Assembly: GCF_011369485.1 (NCBI RefSeq) | Contig: NZ_VXCA01000014.1 | Coordinates: 47,024-111,023 of the forward strand | Direction: 5' to 3' | DNA from: Pseudomonas atagonensis | Lineage (GTDB): Bacteria; Pseudomonadota; Gammaproteobacteria; Pseudomonadales; Pseudomonadaceae | DNA length: 64,000 nt | Shown here: one piece after another, positions 1-7,559 of the stretch | How the letters are laid out: each line of letters begins with the position of its first letter | Position numbering within the stretch: position 1 is the first letter of the stretch | Notes under the pieces: model-generated | What the model saw: only the letters and a program-made list of their open reading frames with translations | What the model was told of the DNA's origin: nothing | Databases searched by the model: none | Translations under genes and position numbers: made by a program

Positions 1-4
1 GCTG

Positions 5-694
5 GTGGACACCTTGCGCCTGCTGGTGCCGCTGGATAACGCGTTGGTCGCCTTGATGAGCGCAGGGCAGACGCCGCAGTTGCTGATCGACTTCGACAGC
101 AAGGGTGGCGCCGACGAGCAGAAGGAACTGGCCGGTTACTGCGCGGGTATGTACCTGCTCGATCCGTTTTATCAAGCCGCCGCGACCGGCATTGCCGATG
201 GTTTGCACAGCCTCGCCAGCGTCGCGCCGGACCAGTTTCTGCACAGCGAGTATTACCAGAGCTACTTTCGCTCGGTGGTCGGCGAGGACGAGTTGCAGTT
301 CATGATTAACGTCGAGGGCGGTGTGCTGGGATTGTCGCTGGGGCGCTTACAGGCATTTGATCTGGCGGAGCAGGGCAGGCTGCTGTGCGTGCGTGACTGG
401 GTGCTGGCGGCGATGCGTCGCCACGTGCAACTGCTACCGCCACAAGGTAGCGGCGTTGAAACAGTGGTCGGTGATCTGGCGACTCTGCTCGATCGCTTCG
501 ACGCCCGCCTGACCGCGCGTGAAATCGACACCGCACGGCTGATTCTGCAAGGGTTCTCCAGCAAGGCGATGGCCCAGCAGATGGGGATTTCGCCGGAGAC
601 CGTGAAGGTGCACCGGCGCAACCTGTACCAAAAACTCAACGTCAACGGGCATGGCGAGCTGTTCGCGCTGGTGTTGCGGCCACTCACTGCCTGA
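5..694 (+). CDS. LuxR-family transcriptional regulator (5' end cut by window)
   Basis: The last 65 or so residues form a LuxR/FixJ-type helix-turn-helix: LTAREIDTARLILQGFSSKA followed by a recognition helix region containing SPETVKVHRRNLYQKL. The upstream 150 residues have no receiver Asp signature and no recognisable autoinducer domain, so the input is unknown. The first in-frame start seen is a GTG four bases into the window. The reading frame is open to the window edge, so the real start may lie outside. A REP pair follows the stop codon. The DNA-binding role is secure; the target and signal are not visible. Confidence 0.8.
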   Translation: MDTLRLLVPLDNALVALMSAGQTPQLLIDFDSKGGADEQKELAGYCAGMYLLDPFYQAAATGIADGLHSLASVAPDQFLHSEYYQSYFRSVVGEDELQFMINVEGGVLGLSLGRLQAFDLAEQGRLLCVRDWVLAAMRRHVQLLPPQGSGVETVVGDLATLLDRFDARLTAREIDTARLILQGFSSKAMAQQMGISPETVKVHRRNLYQKLNVNGHGELFALVLRPLTA

Positions 695-710
695 TACACC
701 ACCAAACCCT

Positions 711-796
711 GTGGGAGCGGGCTTGCTCGCGAAGGCGTCGGTCAAACCAGTATGTGTTACCTGACAGGATGCTTTCGCGAGCAAGCCCGCTCCCAC
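711..796. repeat. REP palindrome pair (class 1)
   Basis: The left arm GTGGGAGCGGGCTTGCTCGC faces its complement ending GCCCGCTCCCAC, with about 35 bp between them. This is the common Pseudomonas REP type and recurs at 3108, 3993, 7394, 20058, 29471, 36513 and 59376. Confidence 0.9.
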
Positions 797-812
797 ATTG
801 GGCTGAGGCGTG

Positions 813-1754
813 TCAGATGTTGCGTTTGAAGATCAAAGCCTTCAAGCCACTTTGCGGATCAACATCCGGAAACTCCGGCGGATTTTCCAGTCGCTGCTCG
901 AAGCGCAGCCCCGGCGCTTCCTGCGTAACGCCCTCAATCAAAAAGTCCGGGCCAAACGACGGATCGTTCATGCACGCCAGCACCGTGCCGTTTGCCGTCA
1001 GCAGTTCCGGCAAGCGGCGCAGTACGCGCTGGTAATCCTTGGTCAACAGGAAGCTGCCTTTCTGGAACGACGGCGGGTCGATGATCACCAGATCGTACGG
1101 GCCGCTGTTGATCACCTTGCCCCAGGACTTGAACAGGTCGTGGCCGAGGAAACTGACTTTGCTCAGGTCATGGCCGTTCAAGCGGTGATTGTCGCGACCA
1201 CGGCTCAATGCTGCGCGCGACATGTCGAGGTTGACCACATGGCTGGCGCCACCCTCGATGGCTGCCACGGAAAAACCGCAGGTGTAAGCGAACAGGTTCA
1301 GAACACGCTGACCGCCGGCCTGTTCGCGTACCCAGTTGCGCCCGTAGCGCATGTCGAGAAACAGTCCGGCATTCTGTTTGCGGCCCAGATCGACCCGATA
1401 CTGCAAGCCGCCCTCGATGATAGTCATTTCATCAATTTCGTTCCCCAGCAGCCATTCGGCGGTGCTTTGCGGCAGGTAGCGATGCTGGATCAGCAACGTG
1501 TGCGCGGCGGATTGCTGCCATTGGGCCGAACCGGTGATCGCCAGCAGCAGGCGCTTGAGGTCTTCGAGCTGATCCGCTGCCGGTTCCTTGAACAGCGACA
1601 CCAGCACCACGCCTTGCAGCCAGTCCACGGTCAATTGCTCCAGCCCGGGCCAGCAGCGCCCACGGCCATGAAACAGTCGGCGTGTCTCCGCTGGCGCCGA
1701 GGTCAGCGCGGTGAGCAGGTGGGCTTGGAGGAGGGCGAGGGCTTGAGGGTTCAT
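813..1754 (-). CDS. class I SAM-dependent methyltransferase (COG1092/RlmI-RlmK-like)
   Basis: This 313-residue protein has the core of the COG1092 methyltransferases, which include the 23S rRNA methylases RlmI and RlmK. Motif I is VLNLFAYTCGFSVAAI, the acidic loop that contacts SAM is VNLDMS, and the catalytic-site motif IV is VIIDPPSFQKGSF. The N-terminal 120 residues differ from RlmI, which starts with a PUA domain, so the substrate cannot be named. The gene stands alone and is convergent with the LuxR gene across a REP pair. RNA methylation is inferred from family membership; small-molecule or protein targets are not excluded. Confidence 0.75.
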   Translation of the reverse strand: MNPQALALLQAHLLTALTSAPAETRRLFHGRGRCWPGLEQLTVDWLQGVVLVSLFKEPAADQLEDLKRLLLAITGSAQWQQSAAHTLLIQHRYLPQSTAEWLLGNEIDEMTIIEGGLQYRVDLGRKQNAGLFLDMRYGRNWVREQAGGQRVLNLFAYTCGFSVAAIEGGASHVVNLDMSRAALSRGRDNHRLNGHDLSKVSFLGHDLFKSWGKVINSGPYDLVIIDPPSFQKGSFLLTKDYQRVLRRLPELLTANGTVLACMNDPSFGPDFLIEGVTQEAPGLRFEQRLENPPEFPDVDPQSGLKALIFKRNI

Positions 1755-1942
1755 CGAGGGGGATCGGCCAGCAAAAGGGCGGGCATTTTAACCACAAATA
1801 CCGGCGAGTGCCGGGTCGCCGCGCAGGGCTTGTTGAAAAGTCCTGTATCAAAAATGAATTTCTGCAGAACCCGTCGCTCATACCAGATAAGCAGCGGATT
1901 CAAGCCGCTAAATCGTTAATGCAAAAGCGGGAGTGCAAGTTC

Positions 1943-2356
1943 ATGTGCCCAACACCAACGGCGAACGCGCACCTTCCTGGCGGGTTGATTCTGGTGGTAG
2001 AGGATGATCCGTTGATTCTGGAGTTTCTCTGCGAAATTCTTCAGGAGGAAGGTTTCACGGTCGAGCCACAGACCAGCGCTGACGCGGCGTCGGTTTATCT
2101 GGAAGAGCATGCGCCGGAAGTGGGGTTGTTATTGACCGACATCACCATGCCCGGCCTGCTCAATGGTGCGGATCTGGCCAATCTGGTCGGTGACCGCTGG
2201 CCAGACAAACCGGTCATGGTCATGTCCGGTTATGAGACGCCGGAAACCTCGGGGGTCAAGCATCCCGTCGCGTTTATCAAGAAGCCCTGGGCCATCGGTC
2301 AGTTGCTCGACTGCGTGGACAGCGCCTTCAAATCCAAGGCGCCACGCCTGCACTGA
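1943..2356 (+). CDS. single-domain response regulator (receiver only)
   Basis: The 137-residue protein is essentially one receiver domain. LILVVEDD at residues 15-22 supplies the acidic pocket, the phospho-acceptor Asp is in LLLTDITMPG at about residue 66, and the conserved Lys is in FIKKPW near residue 104. There is no output domain, so it probably acts by protein contact or as a phosphate sink. I chose the ATG at 1943 because a GGGAG lies about 9 bp upstream; an earlier in-frame ATG at 1919 has no such site. No kinase gene is adjacent. Confidence 0.8.
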   Translation: MCPTPTANAHLPGGLILVVEDDPLILEFLCEILQEEGFTVEPQTSADAASVYLEEHAPEVGLLLTDITMPGLLNGADLANLVGDRWPDKPVMVMSGYETPETSGVKHPVAFIKKPWAIGQLLDCVDSAFKSKAPRLH

Positions 2357-2423
2357 GACGTTGGGTGAAACGGTTGGGCAAATGCTACATTGCCCGACCC
2401 CCCATGCCTGAGGATGCGAGCCC

Positions 2424-3092
2424 TTGTCTGCTCACGATTGTGTTTTTGACCGCGCGTTCGGCGCGTTTCTGTTCGACATGGACGGCACCGTCCTCAACTC
2501 CATCGCCGCTGCCGAGCGGATCTGGTCGGCCTGGGCCGTGCGTCATGGCGTGGATGTCGCGGCGTTTCTGCCGACCATTCACGGCGTGCGGGCCATCGAC
2601 ACCATCAAGCGCCTGAACCTGCCCGGGGTCGATGCCGAGGCGCAAGCCGCGTTCATTACCGTAGCGGAAATTGACGATGTTGAAGGTATTGTCGAGATTC
2701 CCGGCGCGGCGGCGTTTCTCAAAACGTTGCCGGCGGATCGCTGGGCCATGGTCACTTCGGCGCCACGGGATCTGGCGTTGCGGCGCATGGCGGCGGCGGG
2801 GATTCCACAGCCTGCGGTGATGGTGACGGCCGAGGACGTGCAGGCCGGCAAGCCTGACCCGGCCGGTTATAGATTGGCGGCAAAGCGTCTGGGACTTGAA
2901 CCTGGCGACTGCCTGATCTTCGAAGACGCCACGGTCGGCATTCAGGCCGCTGAAGCCGCCGGTGCGCCGCTGATAATCATCACCACGACGCATCAGCATC
3001 CGCTGGAAACCGCCCATGCAACACTGGCCAGTTACGAAGCGGTCAGCGTCAAAATTGACAGCGAAGGCAGGCTCTACCTGCAAAAGACCTGA
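2424..3092 (+). CDS. HAD-superfamily phosphatase (sugar-phosphatase-like)
   Basis: The protein has 222 residues and all four HAD motifs. Motif I is FLFDMDGTV near residues 15-23 with nucleophile and acid Asp, motif II is the TSAPR region, motif III is the Lys of AGKPDPAGY, and motif IV is IFEDATVGIQAA. The layout with a helical cap between motifs I and II fits the beta-phosphoglucomutase/GPH branch that dephosphorylates small sugar phosphates. The only in-frame start is a TTG with GAGG about 10 bp upstream; the first in-frame ATG is inside motif I and cannot be the start. The substrate is unknown. Confidence 0.8.
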   Translation: MSAHDCVFDRAFGAFLFDMDGTVLNSIAAAERIWSAWAVRHGVDVAAFLPTIHGVRAIDTIKRLNLPGVDAEAQAAFITVAEIDDVEGIVEIPGAAAFLKTLPADRWAMVTSAPRDLALRRMAAAGIPQPAVMVTAEDVQAGKPDPAGYRLAAKRLGLEPGDCLIFEDATVGIQAAEAAGAPLIIITTTHQHPLETAHATLASYEAVSVKIDSEGRLYLQKT

Positions 3093-3107
3093 AGCCACGC
3101 TGGTTTT

Positions 3108-3193
3108 GTGGGAGCGGGCTTGCTCGCGAAGGCTGCTTGTCAGTGAAACAGTTGTCGCTGACACACCGCTTTCGCGAGCAAGCCCGCTCCCAC
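3108..3193. repeat. REP palindrome pair (class 1)
   Basis: Facing arms GTGGGAGCGGGCTTGCTCGC and its complement are separated by about 35 bp. It lies between the convergent HAD and ICMT-like genes. Confidence 0.9.
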
Positions 3194-3215
3194 AGGAATC
3201 TGCTGTGATCTTCAG

Positions 3216-3875
3216 TCAGTAAATGCCTGGTAGAAGCCGCCAGCTTCGGGCGCAGTAGGCGTCGTATTCGGCGCCAAACTGGCCGCGCAGCAGTGTTTCT
3301 TCGGAATGAATCCGCGCGATCAGCGGGATCAGCGTCAACGCCGCCAGCAACAACCCCGCCACCGACCGAAACGCCAGCGCCCAGCCCACGGCATTGACCA
3401 CAAGTCCCAGATAACTCGGGTTGCGCAGCCGCCGGTAGATGCCGTCAGTGACCAGCCGATGGCCCGGTTGAATCGCCACCAGCCCACTGAACCGTCGCCC
3501 CAGCACGAACACTGGCCACAAGCGCAACGCCCCGCCGATGATAAACAGCAACGCGCCGAGCCAGCGCACCCCCTCGCCGCCAAACGTCCAGACATTCACC
3601 CGATCGCAATACGCCGGCAGGAAACCACTGACAAGACCAATCACCCCGAACGCCGGAATCACCCAGCGATTGGCCCGGTCCTCACGCTCGCCGGAACTCA
3701 GGTTGACCTCGGTAAACAACGAGGCCACCACCATCGCCACCGTCGCCAGTGCAACCACCACCAGCGAACCGTGGGAGAAGAATATCGCCACGCCGCCGAT
3801 ACCCCACACCGCCAGGCCGAGATAGGCGAGGGTGGCGAGTATTGCGACGACGGTCATTTGCGCAGACATTTTCAT
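3216..3875 (-). CDS. isoprenylcysteine carboxyl methyltransferase-family membrane protein
   Basis: This 219-residue protein has about five hydrophobic segments, including residues 8-30 and 33-55. The C-terminal signature of the ICMT/phospholipid methyltransferase family is present: GIYRRLRNPSYLGLVVNAVG followed by EETLLRGQFGAEYDAYCARS. In this family the RxPxY and EE motifs bind SAM and the substrate. Bacterial members are widespread, and few have a known substrate, so I give only the family. Gene context gives no further clue. Confidence 0.75.
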   Translation of the reverse strand: MKMSAQMTVVAILATLAYLGLAVWGIGGVAIFFSHGSLVVVALATVAMVVASLFTEVNLSSGEREDRANRWVIPAFGVIGLVSGFLPAYCDRVNVWTFGGEGVRWLGALLFIIGGALRLWPVFVLGRRFSGLVAIQPGHRLVTDGIYRRLRNPSYLGLVVNAVGWALAFRSVAGLLLAALTLIPLIARIHSEETLLRGQFGAEYDAYCARSWRLLPGIY

Positions 3876-3942
3876 GATCAGCTCATCGACGAGGCTGTTC
3901 CTTGCAGTGTAGTGCGAGACCGACCATCAGGCGCCGCCCCTT

Positions 3943-4081
3943 GTGGAAGGGGTTTGCTCCCACAAGGATTGGCGTGCGGCCGCAAATCCGTTTGTGGGAG
4001 GGGGCTTGCTCCCGAATGCGGCAGGTCAATCGACGGCGATACTGGATATGGAATTGCCTTCGCGAGCAAGCCCGCTCCCAC
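3943..4081. repeat. REP elements, one arm inside the lysR 3' end
   Basis: A lone arm at 3943 (GTGGAAGGGGTTTGCTCCCAC) is followed by a pair with arms at 3993-4015 and 4057-4081. The right arm lies inside the coding sequence of the LysR gene that ends at 4026. Confidence 0.85.
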
Positions 4082-4967
4082 GGGGGACGGGGTCGGTGAG
4101 GACTTTTCTGAAGGTTTCGACCAGCGGCCGCAAATTGATTCGATGCCAGGCGGCCCACAACGGCGTGGTAAACGCCAGCCATGGCACTTCGCGCAACACC
4201 ACGCCCGGCGGGGCGTTACGGCTCAAACCTTTCTGAATCATCGCAATGCCCAGCCCAGACGCCACCAGGCCCAGCGCGGTAAACGGCTCGCTCGCCTGCA
4301 TGCGTACATCCGGGGTGAAGCCTGCGCGAATGCAGGCGCTGACGAACGCGTCGCCGGCATCCTGCCGGGGCTGTACGCCAATCCATTCCTGATCGGCCAG
4401 ATCCTGCGGACTCAATACCACTTTCGCGGCCAACGGATGCTGTTCCGGCAATGCCAGTAACATCGGATCATCCAGCACCTGAAACCCCAACAGATCCGGG
4501 TCGTCATCGGTCGGCGGTTCGCTCACCAGCGCGATATCGAGACTACGCTGACGCAGGCCTTCCAGTTGCTCCGCCGAACTCAGGTTGTACAGCGCGACAT
4601 GCACATTCGGGCGATCCACCCGCAACACGCGCAAGGCATTGGGCAGGACGCCGGCGTGCATCGCGTTCTCGATGTAGCCGATGCACAACCCGCCTTCTTC
4701 GCCCCGGCCCAGCCGTTTGCCGAGGGATTCCAGGCGATTGGCGTGGGTTAGCAGGGCACGGGTTTCCGCGAGGAAAGTCTGGCCGTCGCGGGTCAGGCGA
4801 ATGCGTTGCTGGCTGCGCTCGAACAGCGTGAGGCCCAGGCGTTCTTCAAGCTGAGCGATCTGCCGGCTCAGCGGCGATTGGGAAATATGCAGGCGTTCGG
4901 CCGCGCGGCCGACGTGTTCCTCCTCGGCGACGGCGACGAAGTAGCGCAATTGGCGGATGTCGATCAT
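4026..4967 (-). CDS. LysR-family transcriptional regulator
   Basis: The 313-residue protein begins with a classic LysR helix-turn-helix: MIDIRQLRYFVAVAEEEHVG, then AAERLHISQSPLSRQIAQLE. The remainder is a LysR substrate-binding fold, and the effector is not predictable. I chose the ATG at 4967 because LysR proteins start this way and AGAGG lies upstream. The last 20 or so residues (PRGSGLAREGN and onward) are translated from a REP arm, so the family-typical C-terminus has been replaced or extended. It is divergent from the aldo/keto reductase operon at 5080 and probably controls it. Confidence 0.88.
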   Translation of the reverse strand: MIDIRQLRYFVAVAEEEHVGRAAERLHISQSPLSRQIAQLEERLGLTLFERSQQRIRLTRDGQTFLAETRALLTHANRLESLGKRLGRGEEGGLCIGYIENAMHAGVLPNALRVLRVDRPNVHVALYNLSSAEQLEGLRQRSLDIALVSEPPTDDDPDLLGFQVLDDPMLLALPEQHPLAAKVVLSPQDLADQEWIGVQPRQDAGDAFVSACIRAGFTPDVRMQASEPFTALGLVASGLGIAMIQKGLSRNAPPGVVLREVPWLAFTTPLWAAWHRINLRPLVETFRKVLTDPVPRGSGLAREGNSISSIAVD

Positions 4968-5013
4968 GTCAGACCTCTGAGGACTCAAGTTCTGCGCATT
5001 ATGTCTTGGACGG

Positions 5014-5033
5014 TCTAGGCGTCGCAATCTAGG
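5014..5033. promoter_or_regulatory. candidate LysR operator
   Basis: TCTAGGCGTCGCAATCTAGG in the 112-bp divergent region has CTAG at both ends, 10 bp apart, and repeats TCTAGG. Its position fits an operator shared by the LysR gene and the operon at 5080. The assignment is inferred from symmetry and position only. Confidence 0.35.
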
Positions 5034-5079
5034 ATCTGCTCAACGGTCACGCAGACCCGCAACGAATGAGGACAATCCA

Positions 5080-6102
5080 ATGAGTTTGAAGGACAAACTG
5101 CCCGGCCAACTGGGCTTCGGCACCGCACCACTGGGCAACATGTTTCGCGCCATTCCCGAAGATGAAGCGCAGGCCACCGTGCATGCCGCATGGGCTGCCG
5201 GCGTGCGGTATTTCGACACCGCGCCGTTCTACGGCTCGGGTCTGTCGGAGATTCGCCTGGGTGAAGCGCTCAAGCAGTACAACCGTAATGACTACGTTTT
5301 GAGCAGCAAAGTCGGCCGGGTGATTCTCGACGAAGTCGAAGACGCGGCTGCCCGGGATCTGGGCGAAAAAAGCGGTGTGTTCGAGCACGGCCGCCCTAAT
5401 AAAATCATCAACGACTACAGCGCCGATGCGACCCTGCGCTCGATTGAAGACAGCCTCAAGCGTCTGCAAACCGATCGCCTCGACATCGTCTGGGTGCACG
5501 ACATCGCTCAGGACTTCTACGGCGATCAGTGGCTGGAGTACTTCAATCAGGCCCGCACTGGCGCGTTCAAAGTGCTCACGCGGCTGCGCGAAGAGGGCGT
5601 GATCAAGGGGTGGGGGCTGGGTGTCAACAAGGTCGAGCCGTGTGAACTGACCCTCGACCTGACTGAAGCGCAACCCGATGGTTTCTTGCTTGCCGGGCGC
5701 TACACGCTGCTCGACCACGAACGCCCGTTGCAACGCCTGATGGAGTCGGCGCGGGTGCAAAACGTCGAAATCGTTGTCGGTGGCCCTTACAGCTCGGGGA
5801 TTCTGGCCGGTGGCGTGCACTTCGAGTATCAGAAGGCCAGCCCGGAAATTATTGCCAAAGTCGGGCAGATCCAGCGTATCGCCGCTACTTTTAACGTCGA
5901 TGTAAAAGCCGCTGCCCTGCAATTCTCCCTGGCCAACCCAGCGGTCGCCGCCGTAATCCCCGGCGCCAGCAAACCGGGGCGCATCGCCGAAGACGTCGCT
6001 GCGCTGTCGGCGACTATTCCCGCCGGTTTCTGGCAGGCCATGCGTGATGCAAATCTGGTGTCCGAACGTGCACCATTACCTATCGATGAGGTGAAAGCAT
6101 GA
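5080..6102 (+). CDS. aldo/keto reductase
   Basis: This 340-residue protein belongs to the aldo/keto reductases, which reduce carbonyls or oxidise sugars with NAD(P)H in a TIM barrel. The catalytic residues are visible: Asp and Tyr in YFDTAPFYGSGLSE, Lys in VLSSKVGRV, and His in IVWVHDI. The overall pattern resembles the D-threo-aldose 1-dehydrogenase and pyridoxal dehydrogenase branch. The start has GAGG upstream. It is the first gene of an operon with the SDR gene, whose ATG overlaps this stop codon by 4 bp. Confidence 0.85.
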   Translation: MSLKDKLPGQLGFGTAPLGNMFRAIPEDEAQATVHAAWAAGVRYFDTAPFYGSGLSEIRLGEALKQYNRNDYVLSSKVGRVILDEVEDAAARDLGEKSGVFEHGRPNKIINDYSADATLRSIEDSLKRLQTDRLDIVWVHDIAQDFYGDQWLEYFNQARTGAFKVLTRLREEGVIKGWGLGVNKVEPCELTLDLTEAQPDGFLLAGRYTLLDHERPLQRLMESARVQNVEIVVGGPYSSGILAGGVHFEYQKASPEIIAKVGQIQRIAATFNVDVKAAALQFSLANPAVAAVIPGASKPGRIAEDVAALSATIPAGFWQAMRDANLVSERAPLPIDEVKA

Positions 6103-6896
6103 AGATTGATCTGAGTGGAAAACTGGCCATCGTCAGCGGCAGCACGGCCGGTATCGGTCTGGGCATCAGCCAGTCGCTGGCCGAGTCCGGCGCCACCGTG
6201 GTGGTCATCGGTCGCGACACGGCCAAGGTCGAGCAGGCCCTGGCGAGCATTCGCGAGAAAGTGCCGGGCGCGCAATTGCGCGGTCTGACTGCCGATCTTG
6301 GCACCGCCGAAGGTGCGCAGAAGCTGTTCGACGCCGAACCGCGTGCAGACATTTTGGTAAACAACCTCGGGATCTATAACAACGTGGATTTCTTCGACGC
6401 CCCCGACGATGAATGGACGCGCTTCTATGAAGTCAACGTGATCTCCGGCGTGCGTTTGTCTCGGCATTACGTGCCGGGGATGGTCGAGCAGGGTTGGGGG
6501 CGGGTGATCTTCCTGTCCTCGGAATCCGGCGTGGCGACGCCCGCCGACATGATCAACTACGGTGTGACCAAAAGCGCCAATCTGGCGGTGTCCCACGGTC
6601 TGGCCAAACGTCTGGCGGGCACCGGGGTCACGGTCAATTCGATCCTGCCGGGGCCGACCTACACCGACGGTGTCGAGGCGATGCTCAAAGACGCCGCCGC
6701 CGAGTCTGGCCGTAGCCTGCGCGACGAAGCTGACGCGTTCGTGCGCCGCGCGCGGCCGACCTCGATCATCCAGCGCGTGGCCGATGTCGAAGAGGTTGCG
6801 CACCTGGTGACCTACATTGCTTCGCCGCTGTCCTCGGCCACCACTGGCGCCGCTTTGCGCGTTGATGGCGGCGTCGTCGACAGCCTGACCATTTGA
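6099..6896 (+). CDS. SDR-family oxidoreductase
   Basis: This is a 265-residue classical short-chain dehydrogenase. The cofactor loop is SGSTAGIGLGI near residues 14-24, the structural NNLG motif is present, the catalytic Ser is in FLSSESG, and the YxxxK pair is in INYGVTKSAN. The C-terminus AALRVDGGVVDSL is typical. The ATG overlaps the upstream stop, so translation is probably coupled to the aldo/keto reductase. It may act on the same or a sequential alcohol/carbonyl substrate, which is unknown. Confidence 0.87.
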   Translation: MKIDLSGKLAIVSGSTAGIGLGISQSLAESGATVVVIGRDTAKVEQALASIREKVPGAQLRGLTADLGTAEGAQKLFDAEPRADILVNNLGIYNNVDFFDAPDDEWTRFYEVNVISGVRLSRHYVPGMVEQGWGRVIFLSSESGVATPADMINYGVTKSANLAVSHGLAKRLAGTGVTVNSILPGPTYTDGVEAMLKDAAAESGRSLRDEADAFVRRARPTSIIQRVADVEEVAHLVTYIASPLSSATTGAALRVDGGVVDSLTI

Positions 6897-6916
6897 GTAT
6901 TTGAAGAGAGATTTTT

Positions 6917-7327
6917 ATGGCAACTGCATCTGCAACAATCGACATCCCGGCTTCGGCCGATCAGGTCTGGCAATTGATCGGCGGTTTCAACACGCTGCCG
7001 GACTGGCTGCCGTTCATTCCCAACAGCGAACTGAGCGACGGCGGCCGTGTGCGCACTTTGCAAACCGCCGATGGCGGCGTGGTTATCGAACGCCTGCAAG
7101 CGTTCGATAACGCGGCGAAGAGCTACAGCTACTCGATCGAACAGGCACCGTTCCCGGCCACTGATTATCTGGCGACAATCAAGGTCGAAGCCCAGGGGCA
7201 GGGCGCTCGGGTGACGTGGTCGGGACGCTTCACGGCCAAAGGCGTAAGCGAGGAGGAAGTGGTGGCGTTGTTCAGCGGCATCTACCAGGGCGGCCTCGAA
7301 GCGCTGCGCGCCAACTACCCCGCCTGA
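6917..7327 (+). CDS. SRPBCC-family small protein (polyketide cyclase/START-like)
   Basis: The 136-residue protein has the helix-grip pattern of SRPBCC proteins. It opens with ATIDIPASADQVWQLIGGFN, has the LPDWLPFIPNSE strand-loop, and ends with a long C-terminal helix. These proteins hold hydrophobic ligands in a deep cavity. AGAGAGA lies upstream of the ATG, and the gene is 20 bp behind the SDR, so it probably belongs to the same LysR-controlled operon. Its role there is unknown. Confidence 0.75.
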   Translation: MATASATIDIPASADQVWQLIGGFNTLPDWLPFIPNSELSDGGRVRTLQTADGGVVIERLQAFDNAAKSYSYSIEQAPFPATDYLATIKVEAQGQGARVTWSGRFTAKGVSEEEVVALFSGIYQGGLEALRANYPA

Positions 7328-7393
7328 TCCTGCAAAAAACTGAATGTGGGAGCAGTGGGGGACGGAGGACTGGGCTTTGTCCACATTCTGATT

Positions 7394-7481
7394 GTGGGAG
7401 TGGGCTTGCTCACGAAGGGGGCGGGACATTCAACATTGATGTTGTCTGTTCCACTGCCTTGGGGAGCAAGCCCCCTCCCAC
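7394..7481. repeat. REP palindrome pair (class 1, diverged)
   Basis: GTGGGAGTGGGCTTGCTCACG faces GGGGAGCAAGCCCCCTCCCAC. Both arms carry a few substitutions against the common form. It fills most of the 232-bp gap between the convergent SRPBCC and histidine kinase genes. Confidence 0.85.
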
Positions 7482-7559
7482 AGGATTTTCAGTGCTCACT
7501 GAGCCCGTCAGCAGCGTGAAAACCTGTAGGCGCTGCCGTAGGCTGCGATCTTTCAATCT

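Noticed and set aside
810..1919. long forward open frame of 369 codons
   Set aside because: It is antisense to the methyltransferase gene, whose conserved motifs are on the other strand; no family motif is present in the forward product.
3306..4460. 384-codon forward frame across the ICMT-like and LysR genes
   Set aside because: It spans two antisense genes and REP repeats; the product is low-complexity.
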